Source of the DNA: an uncultured Clostridium sp.
Lineage (GTDB): Bacteria > Bacillota > Clostridia > TANB77 > CAG-508
Assembly: GCA_948465625.1 (NCBI GenBank)
Contig: CAOJXM010000062.1
Span: forward strand, 1-6,472
DNA: 6,472 nucleotides
Direction of reading: 5' to 3'
Shown here: positions 1 to 4,499 of the stretch, in pieces
Numbering within the stretch: position 1 is the first letter of the stretch
Layout of the letters: each line of letters begins with the position of its first letter
Program-made: the position numbers and the translations under genes
Notes under the pieces: model-generated
The model's database searches: none
What the model saw: only the letters and a program-made list of their open reading frames with translations
What the model was told of the DNA's origin: nothing

Positions 1-25
1 AAAAGAAAAAAATAGGCTAGAAACC

Positions 26-54
26 TTGACATATAAAAGAAAATGTGATAAAGT
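26..54 (+). promoter_or_regulatory. sigma-A-type promoter of the rpmG-rplL operon
   Basis: A perfect -35 TTGACA (26-31) is followed after exactly 17 bp by TAAAGT (49-54), which matches the TATAAT consensus at four of six positions. A TG at 46-47 gives an extended -10 (TGaTAAAGT), which compensates for the imperfect hexamer. Transcription should start near 60-61, leaving a leader of about 65 nt before rpmG. This is the only convincing promoter seen upstream of the ribosomal genes in the window. Confidence 0.75.
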
Positions 55-60
55 ATTTTA

Positions 61-84
61 GCATATTGTTTAAAGGCAATATGT
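61..84 (+). promoter_or_regulatory. 5'-terminal hairpin of the operon leader
   Basis: CATATTG (62-68) and CAATATG (77-83) are perfect inverted repeats. G61-T84 and T69-G76 can add wobble pairs, leaving a loop of about 6 nt. The hairpin begins at the predicted transcription start, so the mRNA would open with a stem. Such 5' stems are known to slow 5'-end-dependent mRNA decay. No U-tract follows, so it is not a terminator, and it leaves the rpmG ribosome binding site free. A stabilising role is inference. Confidence 0.5.
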
Positions 85-125
85 TCACATCGTTTCAAAG
101 CAAGAATTACGGAGGTGTATTGAAA

Positions 126-290
126 ATGGCAGCAAAAGGACCAAGAGAAAATATAACATTAGAATGTACAGAATGTAAAAGAAGAAACTACATGACATCA
201 AAAAATAAAAGAAACAATACCGATCGATTAGAAATCGTAAAGTATTGCAAATTCTGTAAAAAGCGTACAGCACATAAAGAAACAAAATAA
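126..290 (+). CDS. rpmG: 50S ribosomal protein L33 (zinc-binding form)
   Basis: This 54-residue protein of the large ribosomal subunit has the usual L33 length and pattern. Four cysteines are placed as two CxxC pairs, Cys14/Cys17 and Cys41/Cys44, which is the zinc-ribbon (C+) form. The stretch between is basic, with RRNY and an NKRNNTDRLE segment typical of L33. The start is the ATG at 126, ten bases after GGAGGTG (111-117). The same frame stays open upstream to an ATG at 45, but that would place the ribosome binding site inside the gene and add 27 residues unlike L33; a TTG at 120 is too close to the site. It is the first gene of the operon and lies 25 nt before secE, a common Firmicutes arrangement. 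A second, cysteine-free L33 copy could exist elsewhere in the genome; this cannot be seen here. Confidence 0.95.
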   Translation: MAAKGPRENITLECTECKRRNYMTSKNKRNNTDRLEIVKYCKFCKKRTAHKETK

Positions 291-315
291 TAAGCTATTT
301 TAAGGAGGAAATAAA

Positions 316-678
316 ATGGCTAAAGAAGCAAATAACAACAATAATAAAAACAATAGGCATTTCTTTAAAGACTTCAAAGCGGAATTAAAAAAAGTAATAT
401 GGCCAACACCAAAACAAGTTGTAAATAGTACTACTGCTGTTATCACAATAGTATTAATTACTGCTCTTATTGTGTTTGTTTTAGACTTAACATTCGAAAC
501 AGCAAACAAATATGGTGTAAACAAATTAAAAAGTATGGTATCAACCGAAAATACAATAGAAAACAATGAAAACAATACAACCCAAGATAATACAACAAAC
601 GATACCAATACAACAAACAATTCTGTAGAAGAAAACCAAGCAGATGCCAACACAGTAACAAATCAAGTAGAAGAATAA
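316..678 (+). CDS. secE: Protein translocase subunit SecE with Asn/Thr-rich C-terminal tail
   Basis: SecE clamps the SecY channel in the cytoplasmic membrane. The 120-residue product has a short Asn-rich N-terminus (6-13), then the SecE signature amphipathic helix FFKDFKAELKKVIWP (16-30) with the conserved Trp-Pro, and one membrane segment at about 38-60. This is the compact single-span layout of Gram-positive SecE, normally about 60-75 residues long. From about residue 76 to 120 there is an extra low-complexity acidic tail rich in Asn, Thr, Glu and Gln. With an N-in topology the tail would lie outside the membrane. The ATG at 316 follows AAGGAGG (302-308) at good spacing. The position between rpmG and nusG is the standard one and supports the call. 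The frame is open throughout, so the tail is a real part of the reading frame and not an artefact of a frameshift within the window. Confidence 0.93.
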   Translation: MAKEANNNNNKNNRHFFKDFKAELKKVIWPTPKQVVNSTTAVITIVLITALIVFVLDLTFETANKYGVNKLKSMVSTENTIENNENNTTQDNTTNDTNTTNNSVEENQADANTVTNQVEE

Positions 679-701
679 TGTTAATAAAAGGAGGCTAAAC
701 C

Positions 702-1238
702 ATGTCTCGAGAAAATGATGAAATGATACCAAGATGGTATGTAGTACATACTTATTCTGGATACGAAAACAAAGTAAAAACAGACTTAGAAAAAACAATC
801 AAAAATAGAGAATTAGATGAATTTTTCTTTGACATCGTTGTACCTATGGAAGAACAAATCGAAATAAAAGATGGCAAAAGAAAAACCAATTTAAGAAAAG
901 TATTTCCAGGTTATGTTTTAATCAAAATGATTGTAACAGAAGAATCATGGTACATTGTAAGAAATACAAGAGGAGTCACTGGATTTGTAAGTTCAGGAGC
1001 AGACCCAATCCCTCTTACCGATGAAGAAATAAGAACAATGGGATTTGAAGATACACCAATTAACATAGACTATGAAGTAAACGACTCAGTCAAAGTTACC
1101 AATGGTCCATTACAAGATTTTATCGGTACTGTACAAGAAATCAACAAAGAAAAAAAGAAAGTAAAAGTTTTAGTATCTATGTTTGGTAGAGAAACACCAG
1201 TAGAACTAGAATTTTCACAAGTACAAAAAATAGTATAG
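702..1238 (+). CDS. nusG: Transcription termination/antitermination factor NusG
   Basis: NusG binds RNA polymerase and affects pausing, termination and transcription-translation coupling. The 178-residue protein has the usual length for the family. The NGN domain covers about 9-115, opening with RWYVVHTYSGYE (11-22) and containing VFPGYVLIKM (67-76) and VRNTRGVTGFV (86-96), all characteristic. The KOW domain follows at about 125-176, with VKVTNGPLQDFIGTV (130-144) and VSMFGRETPVEL (158-169). Start ATG 702 lies 7 nt after AAAGGAGG (687-694). secE ends 23 nt upstream and rplK begins 51 nt downstream, the conserved secE-nusG-rplK order. No insertion domain is present between NGN and KOW, so this is the housekeeping protein and not a specialised paralogue such as RfaH or LoaP. 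Confidence 0.97.
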   Translation: MSRENDEMIPRWYVVHTYSGYENKVKTDLEKTIKNRELDEFFFDIVVPMEEQIEIKDGKRKTNLRKVFPGYVLIKMIVTEESWYIVRNTRGVTGFVSSGADPIPLTDEEIRTMGFEDTPINIDYEVNDSVKVTNGPLQDFIGTVQEINKEKKKVKVLVSMFGRETPVELEFSQVQKIV

Positions 1239-1289
1239 TTTTCAATTTTAACAACATATTAAATCAGAATAAAAGGTAGGTGAAATAAA

Positions 1290-1718
1290 ATGGCAGAAAA
1301 AGAAATTTCTAATATCATTAAATTACAAATCGAAGCAGGAAAAGCTACACCAGCTCCACCAGTAGGTCCAGCATTAGGTTCAAGTGGTGTAAACATCATG
1401 CAATTCGTAAAAGAATTTAATGACAGAACAGCAAATCAACCTGGAATGACAATACCAGTAGTCATTACCGTATACAAAGACAAATCTTTTGAATTCATTA
1501 CAAAAGTACCACCAGTTGCTGTTTTAATCAAAAAAGCAATCAAAATCGAAAAAGGTTCTGGAAAGCCAAACAGAGACAAAGTAGCAACCATCACATTAGA
1601 CCAAGTAAAAGCAATTGCAGAACAAAAAATGGAAGACTTAAATGCAGCATCAATCGAAGCTGCTATGAGTATGGTAAAAGGAACAGCACGTTCAATGGGT
1701 GTTGTTGTAGCCGAATAA
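1290..1718 (+). CDS. rplK: 50S ribosomal protein L11
   Basis: L11 forms the base of the L7/L12 stalk and binds the GTPase-associated region of 23S rRNA. The product has 142 residues, the usual length. The N-terminal domain (about 1-70) carries the proline-rich helix PAPPVGPALG (21-30) followed by GVNIMQFVKEFN, the region that contacts thiopeptide antibiotics. The C-terminal RNA-binding domain (about 75-142) has KKAIKIEKGSGKPNRDKVAT and ends with ARSMGVVV. The ATG at 1290 is six bases after AGGTGA (1278-1283), a weaker ribosome binding site than those of the neighbours. The gene sits between nusG and rplA as in most bacteria. The prolines linked with thiostrepton sensitivity (Pro23, Pro27) are intact, so no resistance substitution is evident at those positions. 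Confidence 0.97.
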   Translation: MAEKEISNIIKLQIEAGKATPAPPVGPALGSSGVNIMQFVKEFNDRTANQPGMTIPVVITVYKDKSFEFITKVPPVAVLIKKAIKIEKGSGKPNRDKVATITLDQVKAIAEQKMEDLNAASIEAAMSMVKGTARSMGVVVAE

Positions 1719-1728
1719 CAAAATAAAA

Positions 1729-1756
1729 TGGGAGAGCAAAAAGCTCGTTATTACCA
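1729..1756 (+). promoter_or_regulatory. Candidate L1-binding mRNA site controlling rplA
   Basis: The rplK-rplA gap can fold into a two-stem hairpin. The outer stem is UGG (1729-1731) with CCA (1754-1756) and the inner stem is GAGC (1734-1737) with GCUC (1743-1746), closed by an AAAAA loop. A strongly asymmetric internal loop separates them: GA on one side, GUUAUUA on the other. The segments UGGGAG and AUUACCA resemble GGUGGGAG and AAAUACCACC of the L1-binding region of 23S rRNA (helices 76-77). L1 is a known autogenous repressor that binds rRNA-like mRNA sites. The last paired base is also the first base of the rplA Shine-Dalgarno AAAGGAGG (1756-1763), so bound L1 could block initiation. Function is inferred from sequence resemblance recalled from memory. 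Confidence 0.55.
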
Positions 1757-1768
1757 AAGGAGGATAAT

Positions 1769-2452
1769 ATGAAAAGAGGAAAAAGATATCAAGAAGCTGC
1801 AAAGCTTGTAGATACAAACAAACTATATGAAGCAAAAGAAGCCATCGAATTATTAGAAAAATTTCCAAAAGCAAAATTCGATGAAACAGTAGAACTACAT
1901 GTAAAATTAGGTGTAGATTCAAAACATGCAGACCAACAAGTTAGAGGTACAGTTGTACTTCCAAATGGTACAGGAAAAACATTAAGAGTATTAGTATTTG
2001 CAAAAGGAGACAAAGCAAAAGAAGCAGAAGCTGCAGGAGCAGACTTTGTTGGAGCAGAAGAACTAATACCAAAAATCGAAAAAGAAAACTGGTTTGAATA
2101 TGACGTAATCGTTGCAACTCCAGACATGATGGGTGTAGTAGGAAGACTTGGTAAAGTATTAGGACCAAAAGGATTAATGCCAAACCCAAAATCAGGAACT
2201 GTAACAATGGATGTTACCAAAGCAATTTCAGAAATCAAATCAGGAAAAGTAGAATATCGATTAGACAAAACAAACATCATCCACTTAGGATTTGGAAAAG
2301 TATCATTTGGTGCAGATAAATTATTAGAAAACTATGAAACTGTTGTAGATGCTATTATAAAAGCAAAACCAGCAGCAGCAAAAGGACAATACATTAAAAG
2401 TGTAGCAATCTCTACAACTATGGGACCAGGAATACTAATCAACCAAAAATAG
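1769..2452 (+). CDS. rplA: 50S ribosomal protein L1
   Basis: L1 forms the mobile stalk near the E site that helps release tRNA, and in many bacteria also represses its own mRNA. The 227-residue length is typical. Domain I is made of the two ends (about 1-66 and 159-227) and domain II of the middle (about 67-158). The family signature is clear: VGRLGKVLGPKGLMPNPKSG (124-143, running on as TVT). RNA-contact residues known from structures are present: KFDETVELHVKLG (36-48) and Thr217-Met218 in STTMGPG near the C-terminus. The ATG at 1769 lies five bases after AAAGGAGG (1756-1763). It follows rplK by 50 nt and is followed by a 128-nt leader before rplJ. The possible L1 target hairpin lies immediately upstream of its ribosome binding site. 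Confidence 0.97.
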   Translation: MKRGKRYQEAAKLVDTNKLYEAKEAIELLEKFPKAKFDETVELHVKLGVDSKHADQQVRGTVVLPNGTGKTLRVLVFAKGDKAKEAEAAGADFVGAEELIPKIEKENWFEYDVIVATPDMMGVVGRLGKVLGPKGLMPNPKSGTVTMDVTKAISEIKSGKVEYRLDKTNIIHLGFGKVSFGADKLLENYETVVDAIIKAKPAAAKGQYIKSVAISTTMGPGILINQK

Positions 2453-2463
2453 AAAACAAATAA

Positions 2464-2560
2464 ATAGCCAAAGAAAGTAGGCATACCATAAGACCTACCG
2501 AGGCATAAATTGAGCGGGAAACTACTCTTTATATGCCATGGCTATAAAGAGTAGTTTAAT
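2464..2560 (+). ncRNA. L10 leader (ribosomal protein autoregulatory attenuator)
   Basis: The rplA-rplJ gap shows the pattern of the Firmicutes L10 leader, with a conserved-looking GTAGG...CCTACCGAGG core. Three exclusive pairings can be drawn. First, a kink-turn-like hairpin: GCC (2467-2469) with GGC (2502-2504), an internal loop AAAGAAA/CGA, then GTAGG (2477-2481) with CCTAC (2494-2498). Second, an antiterminator: ATAGCCA (2464-2470) with TGGCTAT (2539-2545), plus GGCATA (2502-2507) with TATGCC (2532-2537). Third, the terminator stem 2519-2557. In Bacillus subtilis the L10-L12 complex binds the kink-turn form and favours termination; here that form ties up GGC 2502-2504 and so would free the terminator arm. 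The fit with that mechanism is good, but the folds are hand-drawn. Confidence 0.85.
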
Positions 2561-2562
2561 TT
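2519..2562 (+). terminator. Regulated intrinsic terminator upstream of rplJ
   Basis: AAACTACTCTTTATA (2519-2533) and TATAAAGAGTAGTTT (2543-2557) form a perfect 15-bp stem; the intervening GCCATGGC (2535-2542) can add two more pairs beyond a bulged T. The run after the stem is mixed (TTT inside the stem, then AATTT), so the U-tract is weak and termination is probably partial. The rplJ ribosome binding site AGGAGGTGA begins at 2565, after the hairpin, so the stem acts on transcription more plausibly than on ribosome access. Confidence 0.75.
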
Positions 2563-2580
2563 ATAGGAGGTGACAAAAGA

Positions 2581-3084
2581 ATGGCAAATGAGAAAATAAT
2601 CAAACAAAAGGAAGAAGAACTAAATGCTTTAGCTACTAAAATAAAAGAAGCTAAATTAGTACTTTTAACAGATTACAGAGGAATCAATGTTACTGATGTT
2701 ACTCAATTAAGAAAAAACTTAAGAGGAACAAAATCAGACTATAAAGTAATTAAAAACAATATAACAAGAAGAGCATTACAAGCATGTGGTGTAGAAGGAC
2801 TAGAAGAAAAATTAGAAGGACCAACAGCAGTTATATTGGGATATGAAGATTACTTAGAACCAGCAAAAGCAATCTATGAATACACAAAGAAAAACGAAGC
2901 ATACAAAATCAAAGGTGGTATTGTAGAAGGAAAAGTAATGACAGCAGAAGAAATCATTACCTTAGCAAAACTTCCATCAAGACAAACCTTACTTGGAATG
3001 CTTGCTGGTGCTTTACTTGGAAATGTTACAAAACTTGCAGTTGCATTAGACCAAGTTAAAGTGCAAAAAGAAGCAAACGCTTAA
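2581..3084 (+). CDS. rplJ: 50S ribosomal protein L10
   Basis: L10 anchors the L7/L12 dimers to the ribosome and, as the L10-L12 complex, represses its own operon. The 167-residue protein has the usual length. The N-terminal rRNA- and L11-binding domain (about 1-130) has VLLTDYRGINVTDVTQLRKN (27-46) and YKVIKNNITRRAL (54-66), both typical. The C-terminal helix (about 134-165, with QTLLGMLAGALLGNVTKLA) is the docking site for L7/L12 dimers; its length suggests several dimers per L10, but the exact number cannot be read reliably. The ATG at 2581 follows AGGAGGTGA (2565-2573, reading from A2565). It is preceded by the L10 leader and followed by rplL after a 74-nt gap containing a hairpin, so expression is probably set by L10-dependent attenuation. 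Confidence 0.97.
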   Translation: MANEKIIKQKEEELNALATKIKEAKLVLLTDYRGINVTDVTQLRKNLRGTKSDYKVIKNNITRRALQACGVEGLEEKLEGPTAVILGYEDYLEPAKAIYEYTKKNEAYKIKGGIVEGKVMTAEEIITLAKLPSRQTLLGMLAGALLGNVTKLAVALDQVKVQKEANA

Positions 3085-3102
3085 ATTTTAATAAAAAGTA
3101 AA

Positions 3103-3128
3103 ATCAGATAGAAAGCCAAATATCTGAT
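3103..3128 (+). other. Hairpin in the rplJ-rplL gap
   Basis: ATCAGATA (3103-3110) and TATCTGAT (3121-3128) form a perfect 8-bp stem with a 10-nt loop. Only A-rich sequence follows, so this is not a terminator on the + strand. It ends 14 nt before the rplL ribosome binding site core (AGGAGG, 3145-3150). It could be an mRNA processing or stability element that lets rplL be made in excess over rplJ, as L7/L12 is needed in several copies per ribosome. That role is inference. Confidence 0.5.
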
Positions 3129-3158
3129 ACAAAAAATATAAATTAGGAGGAATTTAAA

Positions 3159-3527
3159 ATGGCAAAAGTAGATGAATTATTAGAGACAATTGACAGCTTA
3201 ACAGTTGTTGAATTATCAGAATTAGTAAAAGGAATAGAAGAAAAATATGGAGTATCTGCAGCAGCAGTTGCAGCACCAGCAGCAGGTGGAGCAGCAGCAG
3301 GAGCAGCTGAAGAAAAATCTTCATTCAATGTAGTATTAAAAGATGCAGGAGCAAACAAAATCCAAGTAATCAAAGTAGTTAGAGATGCTACAGGATTAGG
3401 ATTAAAAGAAGCAAAAGAATTAGTTGACGGAGCTCCAAAAACAGTTAAAGAAGGAGTTGCTAAAGAAGAAGCTGAAGAATTAAAAGCTAAATTCACAGAA
3501 GCAGGAGCAGTTATAGAACTTGCTTAA
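3159..3527 (+). CDS. rplL: 50S ribosomal protein L7/L12
   Basis: L7/L12 is the multicopy acidic stalk protein that recruits and stimulates the translational GTPases. The 122-residue product has three clear parts. The N-terminal dimerisation and L10-binding domain is about 1-33 and includes LTVVELSELVKGIEEKYGVS. A flexible Ala/Gly-rich hinge runs from about 34 to 50. The globular C-terminal domain (about 53-122) has FNVVLKDAGANKIQVIKVVR and GLGLKEAKELVDGAPKTVKE, the factor-binding face. The start ATG at 3159 is eight bases after TTAGGAGG (3143-3150). The gene is the last of the operon here: a terminator follows within 40 nt, and the expected rpoB is not the next gene. Confidence 0.98.
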   Translation: MAKVDELLETIDSLTVVELSELVKGIEEKYGVSAAAVAAPAAGGAAAGAAEEKSSFNVVLKDAGANKIQVIKVVRDATGLGLKEAKELVDGAPKTVKEGVAKEEAEELKAKFTEAGAVIELA

Positions 3528-3551
3528 TTGGACCATTAGGGACGCTTCTTT
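3528..3551 (+). repeat. Possible remnant of a REP-like GGGACGGTTCTTT palindrome
   Basis: Directly after the rplL stop codon lies TTGGACCATTAGGGACG followed by CTTCTTT. This resembles, from memory, one half of an abundant intergenic palindrome of Firmicutes genomes with a GGGGACGGTTCTTTTTGTCC core. The matching second half (GTCC) is not seen downstream, so it would be a degenerate or partial copy. The identification rests on recall and is unverified. Confidence 0.3.
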
Positions 3552-3562
3552 AAAATAAAATC

Positions 3563-3599
3563 AAAACGTGTAAGAGTAAATCTTATACGTTTTTTCTTT
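3563..3599 (+). terminator. Intrinsic terminator of the rpmG-rplL operon
   Basis: AAAACGTGTAAGA (3563-3575) pairs with TCTTATACGTTTT (3581-3593) over 13 positions with one G-T wobble and a GTAAA loop. The stem runs into a T-rich tract, TTTTTTCTTT (3590-3599). This is a textbook rho-independent terminator and separates the ribosomal operon from mtnN. Confidence 0.9.
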
Positions 3600-3625
3600 A
3601 CAGAAACGCATAAGTCTGCTACAAT
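3597..3625 (+). promoter_or_regulatory. Sigma-A-type promoter of mtnN
   Basis: TTTACA (3597-3602, five of six) and TACAAT (3620-3625, five of six) are separated by 17 bp, and TG at 3617-3618 makes an extended -10. The -35 box overlaps the end of the upstream terminator's T-tract. Transcription should start near 3632, leaving only about 13 nt before the mtnN start codon, with the Shine-Dalgarno AGGTGAAG (3633-3640) at the very 5' end of the mRNA. Confidence 0.75.
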
Positions 3626-3644
3626 AAAAAACAGGTGAAGAAAT

Positions 3645-4346
3645 ATGGAACAAAAAATAGCAATCATTGCAGCCATGCAAGAAGAAATGGAAGAAATTAA
3701 AAAAATAATGGATAATCTAGAAGAAAAAACAATACAAGGATTAACAATACAAGAAGGAGAAATAAATGGCTCAAAAGCCATTCTCGTTCAATCTGGAGTA
3801 GGAAAAGTAAATGCAGCAAGGACTACTCAAATTCTAGTAGACCATTATTCCTTAAAAAGTGTCATCAATGTTGGTTCAGCAGGGGGATTAAGAGAAGATT
3901 TAAACATAGGAGATATTGTAATAGGCGATAACTTAGTACAACACGATTTTGACATTACTGCTTTTGGGCATCCAAAAGGACATATAACAGAATTAGGAAT
4001 CAACTTTAAAAGCAATCAAGAATTAGTAAAAAAAGCAGAAAAAGCAATTCAGGCCATTTTACAACAAGAAGAAAAGCTTAAAATAGTAAAAGGAACCATA
4101 GCATCAGGAGATATTTTTTGCACAAGTGTGGAAATGAAGCATAAAATACATAGTAAGTTTCAAGCCAGTTGTGTAGAAATGGAAGGAGCAGCCATTGCAC
4201 AAGTTTGCACATTAGATCAAATTCCATTCATCATCATTCGTTCTATATCAGATGTACCAAATGGAAACAACAACATTGAATTTGATGAATATTTAAAGTA
4301 TGCTTCCACAAGATGTGCCCAATTTATTAAGAAAATGATATCATAG
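3645..4346 (+). CDS. mtnN: 5'-methylthioadenosine/S-adenosylhomocysteine nucleosidase
   Basis: This cytoplasmic enzyme cleaves the glycosidic bond of methylthioadenosine and S-adenosylhomocysteine, releasing adenine, and so clears by-products of methylation and polyamine synthesis. The 233-residue length matches the MtnN/Pfs family. Conserved elements are in order: IAAMQEEMEEI (8-18) with Glu14 aligning with Escherichia coli Glu12, SGVGKVNAA (50-58), INVGSAGG (74-81), GDIVIGD (89-95), HDFDITAFG (100-108), CVEME (176-180) with Glu180 aligning with Glu174, and SISDV (200-204) with Asp203 aligning with Asp197. All catalytic residues are therefore present. The ATG at 3645 lies four bases after AGGTGAAG. 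The gene has its own promoter, and no clear terminator follows it, so some readthrough into the next gene is possible. Confidence 0.96.
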   Translation: MEQKIAIIAAMQEEMEEIKKIMDNLEEKTIQGLTIQEGEINGSKAILVQSGVGKVNAARTTQILVDHYSLKSVINVGSAGGLREDLNIGDIVIGDNLVQHDFDITAFGHPKGHITELGINFKSNQELVKKAEKAIQAILQQEEKLKIVKGTIASGDIFCTSVEMKHKIHSKFQASCVEMEGAAIAQVCTLDQIPFIIIRSISDVPNGNNNIEFDEYLKYASTRCAQFIKKMIS

Positions 4347-4432
4347 GAAAGAGAAAATCAGGAAAAACTGCAAAAAATTACAATAAAAATCAAATAAATG
4401 GCAAAAAATGCAAAAAAAACAAAATATCAAAA
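4347..4432 (+). other. A-rich spacer with repeated A-tracts upstream of a promoter
   Basis: This non-coding stretch is very A-rich and holds runs of five to eight A at 4372-4377, 4385-4389, 4403-4408 and 4412-4419, with shorter runs at 4421-4424 and 4429-4432. Spacing is roughly one to two helical turns, which can bend DNA, and the last runs sit where an UP element would lie above the -35 box at 4433. No hairpin terminator for mtnN was found here. The regulatory role is inference. Confidence 0.35.
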
Positions 4433-4461
4433 TTGACAGATTACAATTTTAATTATATACT
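4433..4461 (+). promoter_or_regulatory. Sigma-A-type promoter of the SH3/NlpC-P60 gene
   Basis: A perfect TTGACA (4433-4438) and TATACT (4456-4461, five of six) are separated by 17 bp. The predicted start is near 4468, giving a leader of about 32 nt. The A-rich sequence immediately upstream may add to its strength. Confidence 0.78.
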
Positions 4462-4472
4462 AAAACAGTATA
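4456..4472 (+). promoter_or_regulatory. Candidate operator: inverted repeat over the -10 box
   Basis: TATACT (4456-4461) and AGTATA (4467-4472) are perfect inverted repeats separated by AAAAC. The left arm is the -10 hexamer and the right arm covers the predicted start site. A dimeric repressor bound there would block the promoter. In such AT-rich DNA a 6-bp repeat may arise by chance, and no regulator is encoded nearby. Confidence 0.3.
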
Positions 4473-4499
4473 AAAAGTTCGAAATAAAAGGAGAAAAAT

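Noticed and set aside
45..125. An N-terminal extension of L33 starting at the ATG at 45
   Set aside because: It would overlap the promoter -10 and contain the GGAGGTG ribosome binding site; the added residues do not resemble L33, and the ATG at 126 gives the family length.
300..798. Long open frames on the - strand opposite secE and nusG
   Set aside because: They encode hydrophobic Leu/Phe/Ser-rich peptides caused by A-rich coding DNA on the other strand, and they lie antisense to well-supported genes.
1789..2280. A 163-codon open frame on the - strand inside rplA
   Set aside because: It lies wholly opposite a clear L1 gene, its composition mirrors the sense codons, and it has no recognisable domain.
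4347..4380. A terminator after mtnN formed by CAGG-AAAAA-CTG
   Set aside because: The stem would be only three base pairs and no T-tract follows on the + strand.
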